Shown piece by piece: positions 1 through 8,409 of a stretch of DNA of 57,909 nucleotides; positions within the stretch are counted from its first letter, which is position 1, and every line of letters begins with the position of its first letter. Under the pieces are notes generated by a model. That model was not told where the DNA came from and searched no databases. It was given only the letters and a program-made list of their open reading frames with translations. This DNA is from Gammaproteobacteria bacterium. Its GTDB lineage: Bacteria > Pseudomonadota > Gammaproteobacteria > Pseudomonadales > Pseudohongiellaceae. The stretch is taken from contig JAURWS010000053.1 of NCBI GenBank assembly GCA_030654835.1, positions 1-57,909 on the forward strand, given 5' to 3'. A program made the translations under genes and the position numbers.

Positions 1-1
1 A

Positions 2-3000
2 CAGACCAAGGTGGAAAGTTTCACCATCAGCCTCGACGACCAGAACGGCGGCGTGATCAGCAAGCAGATTGACGTCACCATCACCGGCACCAATGACGTG
101 CCAGTGATCACCGCGCAAGATCTCGTGGGCGGCGTGACCGAGCTGGTTGCCCCAACCGGCAGCCTGACAGACAGCGGCACCATCAGCTTCAGCGATGTGG
201 ACCTTACCGACGCGCATTTGGTCAGCGCAGCGTCCGTGGGTGCAACGCTCGGCTCACTGACTGCAGTCAAGAATACGGATACCACTGGCACCGGCACCGG
301 CGGTCAAGTGACCTGGAACTACACTGTTCCAGCCTCTGCCGTTGAGTCCCTGGCCGCAGGCCAGACCAAGGTCGAAAGCTTTATGGTCAGCATCGACGAC
401 CAGAAAGGCGGCGTGACGACTACTCAGGTGGACGTCACCATCACCGGCACCAATGACGTGCCTGTCATCACCGCTCAAGATCTCGTAGGCGGCGTAACTG
501 AGCTGGTTGCCCCTGTCGGCAATCTCACTGACAGCGGCGCCATCAGCTTCAGCGATGTGGACCTTACCGACGTGCATCTGGTCTCTGCCACTGGCACCCC
601 GGTTGGCACCACGCTGGGTAGCCTGACTGCCAACGTCAGCAATGACACCACAAGCAGCGGCACCGGCGGACAGGTCACCTGGAACTATTCCGTTCCAGCC
701 TCTGCCGTGGAGTTTCTGGCCGCAGGTCAGACCAAAGTTGAAAGCTTCAGTATCAGCCTCAGTGACCAGAATGGTGGAGTCGTCAGCCGTCAGATCAATG
801 TCGTCATTACGGGCACCAACGACGTCCCCGTGATTACGAGTGAAGACCTCATCGGCGCCGTTAAAGTCCCGGTACAGGAAGTGGCCGCACCGCCCAGCCC
901 GCTGGTGTTCACCGTGCAGCAATTCCTGGGCTACCAAAGCAACGATCTCAATACGTTGCGCAACTATGCCTCTTCCCATACAGCCAATTACACGGTGCAG
1001 ACCAATGTCATCGACTATACCGACGACACTGGCGGCTTCGCGGGCGAACTGCCAGGCAGCTCGCGCTGGCCAGCAGCCGTCGCACAAGGCGCGTTTGGGA
1101 CGGGTGGCATCAATGATGGGTTCTTTGCGAGGATCACCGCCGAATTTTCGGTGAGCAGCGCCGACACCTATACTTTCCGTACCTTTAATGACGACGGCGT
1201 GTTCCTGTTGATCGACAACACGCTGGTCATCAGTGACACGGGCTACCATCCAGAAGTGGCCTTCAATGGCAGCATTGCCCTGACACCAGGCAACCATACG
1301 ATTGAGCTGTTCTTCTTCGAAAACGGCGGCGAAGCTTCTCTTGAGTTTTCTGCCCGCACCTCGACCGGCTCCTTCGGTCTGGTCGGCGGCACGGGCGGGG
1401 GCTTCGGCGGCTCGCTCGCGCAGGTGACGGACTCTGGCGTGATTACCTTCAGCGACGTCGATCTGAACGACGCGCACCTCGTTTCCGCCGCTGGTACTCC
1501 GGTAGGAACGACACTCGGCAGCCTGTCAGCGGTCAAGAACATCGACACCACGGGCACCGGGACAGGCGGGCAACTGACCTGGACCTACACAGCTCCAAGC
1601 TCGGCGCTCGTCTATCTGGGCGAAGGGCAGACCAAGGTGGAAAGCTTCACCATTTCCCTGAATGACCAGCATGGCGGCCTGATCACCAGACAGATCGATG
1701 TCACCATCACCGGCACCAATGAGGGCCCGGTCATTGGTACCCAGGATCTGAGCGGCGCGCTCGTCGAGCAGCTCACGCCGATTGGCGTGCTTGCTGAAAG
1801 CGGCAGCATTCAGTTCACTGATGCAGACTTGAGCGACGTTCATGTGGCCTCGGCCGCACCACAAGGTTCGACTCTGGGCAGTCTGACTGCCACCATTGGC
1901 AGCGATACCACCGGCACAGGTGCTGGTGGTCAGCTCAACTGGCAGTACACCGTCAATGCTTCGGCAGTCGAGTATCTGGCCGCCAATCAGAACAAGATCG
2001 AGACCTTTACCATAACTCTCGACGATCAGCACGGGGGGCTTATCACCAAGCAGGTCGATATCACCATTACCGGCACCAATGACGCAGCGATCATCAGCTC
2101 TGCCGTGGCGAATCTGGTGGAGACCAACGCTCCACTCAGCACTGGTGGCCAACTGACCATCAGCGACGTCGACAGTCCGGCCACCTTTGTTGCCCAGGCG
2201 GGCACCGCCGGCGCCTACGGCGTGTTCGGTATCAATGCGGCAGGCAACTGGACTTACAACACCAATGGCGCCCTGAACCAGCTTGCTCCCGGCCAGACCG
2301 TGAGTGATGTCTTCAGCGTCAGCAGCGCTGACGGCACCAGCAGCACCGTGACCGTGAATATTCTGGGTACGGCGGATGGGCCCGTTGCCAACGATGACAG
2401 CAGCCAGTTAACGACGCTCGTCGCACAGACCGTGACAGGCAACACCGTGTACTGGGCAGATTGGCAGTCGGCGACCTTCCTGTCACAAGTTCCTGGAAGT
2501 GACCCAACCTATCGAATCGAGGGTGCCATCACACTGCCCGGTGGCCATCAGATTGGTGTGACGTACACGGGACAAATTACCTTTGCCCAAACCAATAGTG
2601 GCACTTTCTACTACACGCAGCCCAACGGCCCCGTATACACAAGCGCTGCAGTAGGGAACGCTCCGTCCAGCAGCGACATCATTGCGTTGGCTGACGCCGA
2701 CACACCCCGCACTCTGACATTCTCTGAGCCCGTGGAGAACCTGTTCTTTGCCATCGTCAGCATGAACAACAACGGTTATCTGTTTGATCAGGACTTCAAT
2801 ATCGTCAGTAGCGGTCACGGGTACTTCGGCAACTCCTCGAACGTCACCAAGACGGCAACCAATGACGGACGTTTCGGCATAAGCTCCACTGGTAACCCTA
2901 GTGAATTCCACGGCGTGCTGCAGATCGACGCCGCAATCGATTCGCTGACCTGGAACAGCCAAGCCTATGAGAACTGGAATGGGTTCACCGTGGGCACCTA

Positions 3001-5284
3001 CGGCGTCGCCCAGACTGCCAGCGTTTCCGGCAACGCCTTGAGCAACGATGTCGCCAACAATGTTGGGGATGCCCTGCATGTTTCCGCAGTGAATGGCAGC
3101 ACCATCAGTGGCAACTCCATCACGTTGACACTGGCATCCAGCGCTACCATCAAGATCGACAAGGACGGCGATTATTTCTACAACGACAACGGTGCATTTG
3201 CTTATCTGGGCGCAGGTGAGACATTCACCGAGACCGTCCAGTACACAGCGATGGACAGCTATGGCGGCACCGATAACGCCGAGATCAGAATTGTGGTGCA
3301 GGGCGTCAACGACAAGGCGGTTCTCGGCACGGCTGTGACCCAGCTGGTGGAGACCAATTCACCGCTCAGCGCTGCGGGTGTTCTGAGCATCAGCGATTTG
3401 GATCAGGGTGAACAGGTTTTCATCACTCAGTCCGGAACTGCAGGCGCCCATGGCGTGTTCAATATCAACTCTGCCGGCAACTGGAGCTACAACACCAACG
3501 GTGCTGTTGACGACCTCGCCTCCGGCCAGACCGTGAGCGACGTGTTCAACGTCACCAGCGCAGACGGCACCGCCACCAGCGTCACCGTGAATATCCTGGG
3601 CGCCAATGACGCCCCGGTCATCAATTCTGGTGGAGTGGTCGCGGGTGCGGTGACTGAAGACACCACGCTGACTGTCACCGGGCTATTGACGGCGAGCGAT
3701 GTTGACACCGGCGCAACCAGAGGCTGGTCAGTCGCAGGTGGTGGAGCGGGCAGTTACGGATCACTGTCAGTGAACTCTTCGGGACTGTGGACTTACAACC
3801 TGAACAACAGCTCCACTGCTGTGCAGGCACTGACTACCGGGCAGACGCGCGTCGAGAACTTCAACGTGGTGGTGACTGACCAGTACGGCGCTACGGATAC
3901 CGAGGCTGTCACTATCACAGTGAATGGCAAGAACGAATCTTTGATCGTCACACCGCTGAGCCGTAGCGCGGCAGAGGACAAGATTGATGGTTCCATCCAG
4001 ACCGTACTTTTCATCGATGATGATCGCGGTTTGAATGGTCAGGGCACGTGGTTCTCGGCGCTGAGCGCGAATGGCTATTCATACACCTACGAACAAATTG
4101 CGGCGGATGGCAATCCAACCAGCAACCTCGCCAACTTTGACCTGGTGATCTGGTCGGTCGGTGATCAGGCTTATACCAACCTCACCACCGCAAACGTCAC
4201 GACGCTGACTACGTACCTCAATGGCGGCGGAAGGCTTCTTTACTCTGGCGGGCATAACGTCTATAGCGAGCCTAATATCACCTCCTTTGCCCCCAATTAC
4301 CTCGGCATTTCCAATTATCAGGGCAACATGCCCAGTGTGGGAGCTGCCACTCCGGCGACCGGCCCCGGCGGATCCTATACTCTGAACAGCTGGGCGGGCG
4401 GCGCCTATGGCGGCACGATGATTTCCGCATTCGGCGCCACGGGTGCCAATACGACGTCATTGATGAAGCTGACCACTGGTAGCACCTACAGAGACGTGGC
4501 TGCCGTGAAGACTGGCAGCAATTTTGTGGCGGGAATCTGGAGCTTCGATATCAACCAGCTGGGGGCAGCTTATCGCACGGACTTCCTGGGTGACACGTTG
4601 GACGCACTGGGCGGCGGTTTCCATGTCGACCTGCTGACCGGCGCCAGCGATCCAGCCGGAGGCACACTGAGTGTCACCAACCTGAAGCAGGTCAGCGGCG
4701 CCAGTGTCGGGGCCATTGTGACCGGCAAGGAACTGAGCCTGGAGGCAAGCGATCTGCTGTACCTGACGGCCGGACAGACTGAAACACTGGTCTACGAGTT
4801 CGAAGTGAGCAACGGCACCACAACCACAACGAACACCATCACCATCGCAGTATCCGGCACCAATGTTGTCCCATCGGGCGTTGTTTATGACCACGCGCTG
4901 GTCGGCGGAACGGGCAAGGACATTCTGCTCGGCGGCGCTGGTGCGGATACGTTGACTGGCGGCACGGGTGCGGACAAGTTCGTGTTCACAGCAAGCAACC
5001 AGGGTTTCGACAGCATTGTCGATTTCAACATCGTCGATGATCTGCTGGTGATACATGCCACGGGCTTTGGCGGCGGACTGGTTGCGGGCGCGGCGCTGGC
5101 GGCAAGTCAGCTGGTTGCTGCGGCCGGTGCCGTGGCGACACAGGCTATCGGCCAGTTCCTGTACGACACCAGCACTGGCGTGCTGTCCTGGGATCAGGAC
5201 GGTACCGGCGCCGCTGCGGCAATACAGGTGGTAGAACTGGTCGGCATACCTGCCCTGACGGCAGCTGACTTCCAGGTTGTCTGA
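2..5284 (+). CDS. VCBS-repeat / RTX giant surface protein (5' end missing)
   Basis: The reading frame is open from the first bases of the window, so the start lies upstream and only the last ~1,760 residues are seen. It is built from tandem ~100-residue VCBS/cadherin-like repeats, recognisable by the recurring end motif VDVTITGTNDVPVI, with near-identical DNA between copies. The repeats are interrupted at about residues 300-450 (counting from base 11) by a PA14-like domain (TYTFRTFNDDGVFLLID) and at about 1330-1540 by an alpha/beta domain starting VLFIDDDRG, resembling a ThuA/glutamine-amidotransferase-like fold. Near the C-terminus are RTX calcium-binding nonapeptides (GGAGADTLTGGTGADKF, ~1640-1660) followed by a hydrophobic tail, the usual signal for type I secretion. 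Inferred role: secreted adhesin or biofilm matrix protein. No secretion genes are visible here. Confidence 0.93.
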   Translation, partial: QTKVESFTISLDDQNGGVISKQIDVTITGTNDVPVITAQDLVGGVTELVAPTGSLTDSGTISFSDVDLTDAHLVSAASVGATLGSLTAVKNTDTTGTGTGGQVTWNYTVPASAVESLAAGQTKVESFMVSIDDQKGGVTTTQVDVTITGTNDVPVITAQDLVGGVTELVAPVGNLTDSGAISFSDVDLTDVHLVSATGTPVGTTLGSLTANVSNDTTSSGTGGQVTWNYSVPASAVEFLAAGQTKVESFSISLSDQNGGVVSRQINVVITGTNDVPVITSEDLIGAVKVPVQEVAAPPSPLVFTVQQFLGYQSNDLNTLRNYASSHTANYTVQTNVIDYTDDTGGFAGELPGSSRWPAAVAQGAFGTGGINDGFFARITAEFSVSSADTYTFRTFNDDGVFLLIDNTLVISDTGYHPEVAFNGSIALTPGNHTIELFFFENGGEASLEFSARTSTGSFGLVGGTGGGFGGSLAQVTDSGVITFSDVDLNDAHLVSAAGTPVGTTLGSLSAVKNIDTTGTGTGGQLTWTYTAPSSALVYLGEGQTKVESFTISLNDQHGGLITRQIDVTITGTNEGPVIGTQDLSGALVEQLTPIGVLAESGSIQFTDADLSDVHVASAAPQGSTLGSLTATIGSDTTGTGAGGQLNWQYTVNASAVEYLAANQNKIETFTITLDDQHGGLITKQVDITITGTNDAAIISSAVANLVETNAPLSTGGQLTISDVDSPATFVAQAGTAGAYGVFGINAAGNWTYNTNGALNQLAPGQTVSDVFSVSSADGTSSTVTVNILGTADGPVANDDSSQLTTLVAQTVTGNTVYWADWQSATFLSQVPGSDPTYRIEGAITLPGGHQIGVTYTGQITFAQTNSGTFYYTQPNGPVYTSAAVGNAPSSSDIIALADADTPRTLTFSEPVENLFFAIVSMNNNGYLFDQDFNIVSSGHGYFGNSSNVTKTATNDGRFGISSTGNPSEFHGVLQIDAAIDSLTWNSQAYENWNGFTVGTYGVAQTASVSGNALSNDVANNVGDALHVSAVNGSTISGNSITLTLASSATIKIDKDGDYFYNDNGAFAYLGAGETFTETVQYTAMDSYGGTDNAEIRIVVQGVNDKAVLGTAVTQLVETNSPLSAAGVLSISDLDQGEQVFITQSGTAGAHGVFNINSAGNWSYNTNGAVDDLASGQTVSDVFNVTSADGTATSVTVNILGANDAPVINSGGVVAGAVTEDTTLTVTGLLTASDVDTGATRGWSVAGGGAGSYGSLSVNSSGLWTYNLNNSSTAVQALTTGQTRVENFNVVVTDQYGATDTEAVTITVNGKNESLIVTPLSRSAAEDKIDGSIQTVLFIDDDRGLNGQGTWFSALSANGYSYTYEQIAADGNPTSNLANFDLVIWSVGDQAYTNLTTANVTTLTTYLNGGGRLLYSGGHNVYSEPNITSFAPNYLGISNYQGNMPSVGAATPATGPGGSYTLNSWAGGAYGGTMISAFGATGANTTSLMKLTTGSTYRDVAAVKTGSNFVAGIWSFDINQLGAAYRTDFLGDTLDALGGGFHVDLLTGASDPAGGTLSVTNLKQVSGASVGAIVTGKELSLEASDLLYLTAGQTETLVYEFEVSNGTTTTTNTITIAVSGTNVVPSGVVYDHALVGGTGKDILLGGAGADTLTGGTGADKFVFTASNQGFDSIVDFNIVDDLLVIHATGFGGGLVAGAALAASQLVAAAGAVATQAIGQFLYDTSTGVLSWDQDGTGAAAAIQVVELVGIPALTAADFQVV

Positions 5285-5294
5285 TCGGATACGC

Positions 5295-5328
5295 AAGCAG
5301 GCTCGTACTTCTAGGTACGGGCCTGCTT
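5295..5328. terminator. Hairpin between the convergent adhesin and MFS genes
   Basis: A 14-base arm (5295-5308) and its near-perfect complement (5315-5328) enclose the loop TTCTAG. It lies between two converging genes and contains the stop codon of the MFS gene. No T-run follows on either strand, so it is at best a weak or Rho-assisted bidirectional terminator. Confidence 0.45.
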
Positions 5329-6546
5329 CGCCTCCGCTTGAATAATTCCTCCCCGCACAGCCCTCATAAACACCAGCACACTGCACCCCGTCAGCACCGC
5401 CGCGAAAAAGAATGAAGCTCCGGGGAAGTAAACCGGCGCGTTCTGCGCGGTGAAAAACGCAAAGATGCTCGTCATCAGCAACGGGCTGATGATGGACGTC
5501 AAGCTCGACATGCTCGCCATCCCTCCCTGCAACTCGCCCTGAGCATTGGCCGGCACCTGTCCGGACGTAATGCCATTGATCGAAGGCATCACGAAACCCT
5601 GCAACGCCCCCGGAATCATGAACAGATACAGGACCCACCCTGAGCTGGCGAAGGCATAGCCGAGAAATGACACGATGCAGAAGGTGAAGCCAATCAGCGC
5701 AGCCTTGTGCTGCCCGATGATCGGCAACACTCTGCGCAGCAATACGGCCTGAGTGAGCACCATCAGGATGCCGACGAAGGCGAAGGAATAACCGACTTCG
5801 CGCTCACTCCAGGCGAATTTCTCGATGGTGTAATAGGTCCAGGTGGACGGCAGCGCGTGGTGACCCATCATGAACAGGAAGTAGGCGCTGATCATGCCGA
5901 TCACCATAGGATATTTGCGCAGCGCCATCAGCGTGCCGGTGGGGTTGGCGCGTCGCCAGTCAAAAGCGCGGCGATTTTCCTGCGGCAAAGTCTCGGGCAT
6001 GACGAAGAACCCGAAGACGAGATTCGCGAAGGCCAGACAGGCGGCGGCCATGAAGGGCAACCGGGCACCATACTCGCCGAGCAGCCCGCCGATGACGGGG
6101 CCCACGATGAACCCCACTCCAAATGCCGCGCCGACCAGGCCGAAGGTCTGCGTACGTTTTTCGGCGGGAGTGGAATCGGCGATGACTGCGTAACAGGTGC
6201 TATAGGTCGATGCCGCGATACCAGCGACCATGCGACCGACGAACAGCCAGATCAGAGTGGGTGCCCACGCCATCACGAGGTAGTCGATGCCAAGCAACAG
6301 CAGTGTCAGCAGCAGCACGGGGCGCCGCCCGAACCGATCCGAGACATTGCCCATAATCGGGGAGAACAGGAACTGCATCAGGGCGTAGATCATCATCAAC
6401 CAGCCACCGTAGCGGGCGGCGTTGGAGAGCCCTGCTCCCGAGACGTCCATGATCAGCTGCGGCATGACGGGCAGGATGATGCCGAAACCGATGGAGTCGA
6501 TGAGCAGCGTAACGAACACGAAGGTCAGGGTGTATTTGTGGCTCAT
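5311..6546 (-). CDS. MFS efflux transporter, TetA-like (DHA1 family)
   Basis: Twelve-helix major facilitator of 411 aa, the usual size for TetA-type drug:proton antiporters of the inner membrane. The loop 2-3 signature GNVSDRFGRRP is at residues 66-76, and helix 1 carries the TetA-like DSIGFGIILPVMPQ. The frame is open 75 codons further upstream, but that extension is not MFS-like, so the start is placed at MSHKYTLTF. The ribosome-binding site is weak; the leader just before the ATG has a near-duplication of CAACACAAG (6547-6581). The gene is divergent from the DUF2058 gene and ends inside a hairpin shared with the adhesin gene. Substrate unknown; TetA identity with tetracycline as substrate is not proven. 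Confidence 0.88.
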   Translation of the reverse strand: MSHKYTLTFVFVTLLIDSIGFGIILPVMPQLIMDVSGAGLSNAARYGGWLMMIYALMQFLFSPIMGNVSDRFGRRPVLLLTLLLLGIDYLVMAWAPTLIWLFVGRMVAGIAASTYSTCYAVIADSTPAEKRTQTFGLVGAAFGVGFIVGPVIGGLLGEYGARLPFMAAACLAFANLVFGFFVMPETLPQENRRAFDWRRANPTGTLMALRKYPMVIGMISAYFLFMMGHHALPSTWTYYTIEKFAWSEREVGYSFAFVGILMVLTQAVLLRRVLPIIGQHKAALIGFTFCIVSFLGYAFASSGWVLYLFMIPGALQGFVMPSINGITSGQVPANAQGELQGGMASMSSLTSIISPLLMTSIFAFFTAQNAPVYFPGASFFFAAVLTGCSVLVFMRAVRGGIIQAEAKQART

Positions 6547-6613
6547 GTTGTTGTTCTTCTTGTGTTGTTCTACTTGTGTTGCGCATTGACGAGAGGCTGG
6601 GTTCCGGGAGGTA

Positions 6614-6642
6614 AAACTAGCGCAGCTCAGGGCAATTGACAA
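6614..6642 (-). promoter_or_regulatory. Candidate sigma-70 promoter of the TetA-like gene
   Basis: On the minus strand TTGTCA (6642-6637) is separated by 17 bases from TAGTTT (6619-6614), about 70 bases upstream of the MFS start. The -35 match is good and the -10 is weak. Confidence 0.35.
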
Positions 6643-6764
6643 CGTAGTTGAACAGAAGACGGTGGCACATTGGCGGTCGGAAACGACCGCGTGAAAATTG
6701 CTTTCGCCAGTGCATCCTGACATGATCTCCGCTCGCAAAATGCAAACAGCAATGAGGCTCCACC

Positions 6765-7313
6765 GTGGCAATCTCCCTTCAGGAACAGTTACTCAAGGCC
6801 GGACTGGTCAAGGAAAAACAGCTCAAGAAGAGCAACAGCGAGAAGCGCAAACAAACCCGCCAGCAACAACACAGCAAGGCAGGTGTGGTCGACGAAAACA
6901 AGGAAGCGGCCATCAAGGCGCTGGCTGAGAAAGCCGAACGCGATCGCGCGCTGGCTCGCGAACAGAACAAAGTGGCAGAAACCAAGGCCATCGCCGCGCA
7001 GATCCGCCAGATCATCCTCATGAATCGCCAGCCGAAGAACAACGGCGACGTGGCGTACAACTTCGTGGACGACAAGAAGATCAAGTCGATGCATGTCAAC
7101 GTCGCGACCGTCGACCACCTCGCCCGAGGGCGTCTGGCGATCGTCAGTCTCGATGACCACTACGAGATCGTCCCCCAGGCCGCTGCACTGAAGATCCAGT
7201 TGCGCGATGCATCCGTAGTCATCGTCTGCAACACCCAGCAGAAGGCGGCCGACGGCACCCCCGAAGACGACCCCTACGCCGACTACAAAGTGCCCGACGA
7301 CCTGATGTGGTAA
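6765..7313 (+). CDS. DUF2058 family protein (YaiL-like)
   Basis: 182-aa cytosolic protein matching the DUF2058/YaiL family, which is widespread in gammaproteobacteria and annotated as nucleoprotein or polynucleotide-associated without a firm function. The first ~85 residues are strongly basic and helical (LLKAGLVKEKQLKKSN), suited to nucleic-acid contact. The C-terminal half holds the conserved block with YNFVDDKKIKSM and the acidic end DPYADYKVPDDLMW. Start is GTG, with GAGG eight bases upstream and the family's typical N-terminus. Transcribed away from the MFS gene; a DoxX gene follows by 35 bases and may be cotranscribed. Confidence 0.88.
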   Translation: MAISLQEQLLKAGLVKEKQLKKSNSEKRKQTRQQQHSKAGVVDENKEAAIKALAEKAERDRALAREQNKVAETKAIAAQIRQIILMNRQPKNNGDVAYNFVDDKKIKSMHVNVATVDHLARGRLAIVSLDDHYEIVPQAAALKIQLRDASVVIVCNTQQKAADGTPEDDPYADYKVPDDLMW

Positions 7314-7348
7314 CCCCGCGCGGCGCAGACCCAAGAGGAGAAGGAAGA

Positions 7349-7762
7349 ATGATCGCCAGACTGGAAGCGCTTTGCCCGTTAGCGGGCCGCATCATCCTTG
7401 GGCTGTATTTCATATTGCCGGGCGGGTTGATGAAGATCTTCAATTATCAGGGGACGGCAGACTACATGGCGGAGCACGGGATGGTCATGATCCCCTTCTT
7501 CCTCATTCTGACCATCGTCATCCAGCTCGGTGCGGGTGCCGCTTTGATCGCGGGCTACAAGGCGCAGATCGCCGCCTTTCTGCTCGCTGGGCTCACGCTC
7601 GTCATCAGCCTGGTGATGCACAATTTCTGGGATGTTGCCGACGCTCTGCAGCGTGCTCACGAGACTCAAAACTTCGTCAAGAATCTGGGCATCATCGCCG
7701 GGCTGCTCGTGCTGAGCGGACTGGGGGCGGGGCGTTTTAGTGTCGACCAGCGCAAGGGTTGA
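7349..7762 (+). CDS. DoxX family membrane protein
   Basis: 137-aa integral membrane protein with about four predicted helices and the DoxX family pattern (ALCPLAGRIILGLYFILPG, then MKIFNY). Family members are small inner-membrane proteins linked to redox or thiosulfate metabolism in some bacteria, usually without a proven reaction. The frame opens at 7307, overlapping the previous gene, but ATG at 7349 has AAGGAAG immediately upstream and gives the normal DoxX N-terminus. A half REP-like hairpin follows the stop. Confidence 0.85.
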   Translation: MIARLEALCPLAGRIILGLYFILPGGLMKIFNYQGTADYMAEHGMVMIPFFLILTIVIQLGAGAALIAGYKAQIAAFLLAGLTLVISLVMHNFWDVADALQRAHETQNFVKNLGIIAGLLVLSGLGAGRFSVDQRKG

Positions 7763-7795
7763 GGCGCCCGTTCGAAAGAAGCAGATAAAAATCAA

Positions 7796-7818
7796 TCGCG
7801 TGCAGGCACGCTCCCACA
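7796..7818. repeat. Half REP-like element
   Basis: Sequence TCGCGTGCAGGCACGC followed by TCCCACA. It matches one arm of the REP-like family seen at 29305, 31771, 45715, 48174 and 57454. The core GCGTGC-AG-GCACGC is self-complementary and could end the doxX transcript. Confidence 0.6.
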
Positions 7819-7834
7819 AGGCAAAAAGAAAGAC

Positions 7835-8383
7835 ATGGCAACGAAAGCGACAATCCTGAAAGCGGAACTGGTGATCTCCGACATGAACCGCCACTATTAT
7901 CAGACCCACCAGCTCACCGTGGCGCAGCATCCCTCCGAGACCGAGGAACGCCTGATGGTCCGCCTCGTCGCCTTCGCCCTGCACGCCAGCGAGAGCCTTG
8001 CGTTCACCAAGGGCATCAGCACCGACGACGAACCGGACATCTGGGACAAAGACCTCACCGACCACATCACCACCTGGATCGATCTGGGCCAGCCAGAAGA
8101 CAAACGCATCCGCAAAGCCTGCGGCCGCGCCGACGAAGTGTTCATCTACACCTATCAACCCCGCAACGCCGGCCCATGGTTCGCGAAAGCCGCTGAGACA
8201 CTGTCACGTTTCGACAAACTCAACATCATCGCCATCGACACCGTTTCAACGACAACACTCGCCGACCTGTGCGACCGCAACATGACGCTGCAGTGCAACA
8301 TTCAGGACGACGCGGTGTATCTCTCAAACGAAAGCAAGGAAGTGGAATTGAAGCTGACGGTGACGAAGGCGGCGGTGAAGTAG
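7835..8383 (+). CDS. yaeQ: YaeQ family protein
   Basis: 182-aa protein with the diagnostic YaeQ blocks along its whole length: LVISDMNRHYYQTHQL near residue 12, HPSETEERLMVRL, FTKGISTDDEPDIWDK, and IDLGQPEDKRIRKACGRAD. Members have a PD-(D/E)XK-like fold and were once thought to affect transcription elongation (RfaH suppression); the biochemical role is unsettled. Length and N-terminus agree with the family. It converges on the kinase-like gene with 26 bases between stops. Confidence 0.93.
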   Translation: MATKATILKAELVISDMNRHYYQTHQLTVAQHPSETEERLMVRLVAFALHASESLAFTKGISTDDEPDIWDKDLTDHITTWIDLGQPEDKRIRKACGRADEVFIYTYQPRNAGPWFAKAAETLSRFDKLNIIAIDTVSTTTLADLCDRNMTLQCNIQDDAVYLSNESKEVELKLTVTKAAVK

Positions 8384-8409
8384 CTCAAAAGCGCCGCATT
8401 CCCACCAGT

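Noticed and set aside
254-1477. Long open frame on the minus strand within the adhesin gene
   Set aside because: It is the shadow of GC-rich, repetitive plus-strand code; its protein resembles no family and repeats with the VCBS units.
1-2100. CRISPR-like regular repetition
   Set aside because: The periodic similarity is about 300 bases long, protein-coding and due to VCBS domains; no short palindromic repeats with unique spacers exist in the window.
5707-6639. 310-codon plus-strand frame opposite the TetA-like gene
   Set aside because: Antisense shadow; the minus-strand MFS motifs are unambiguous.
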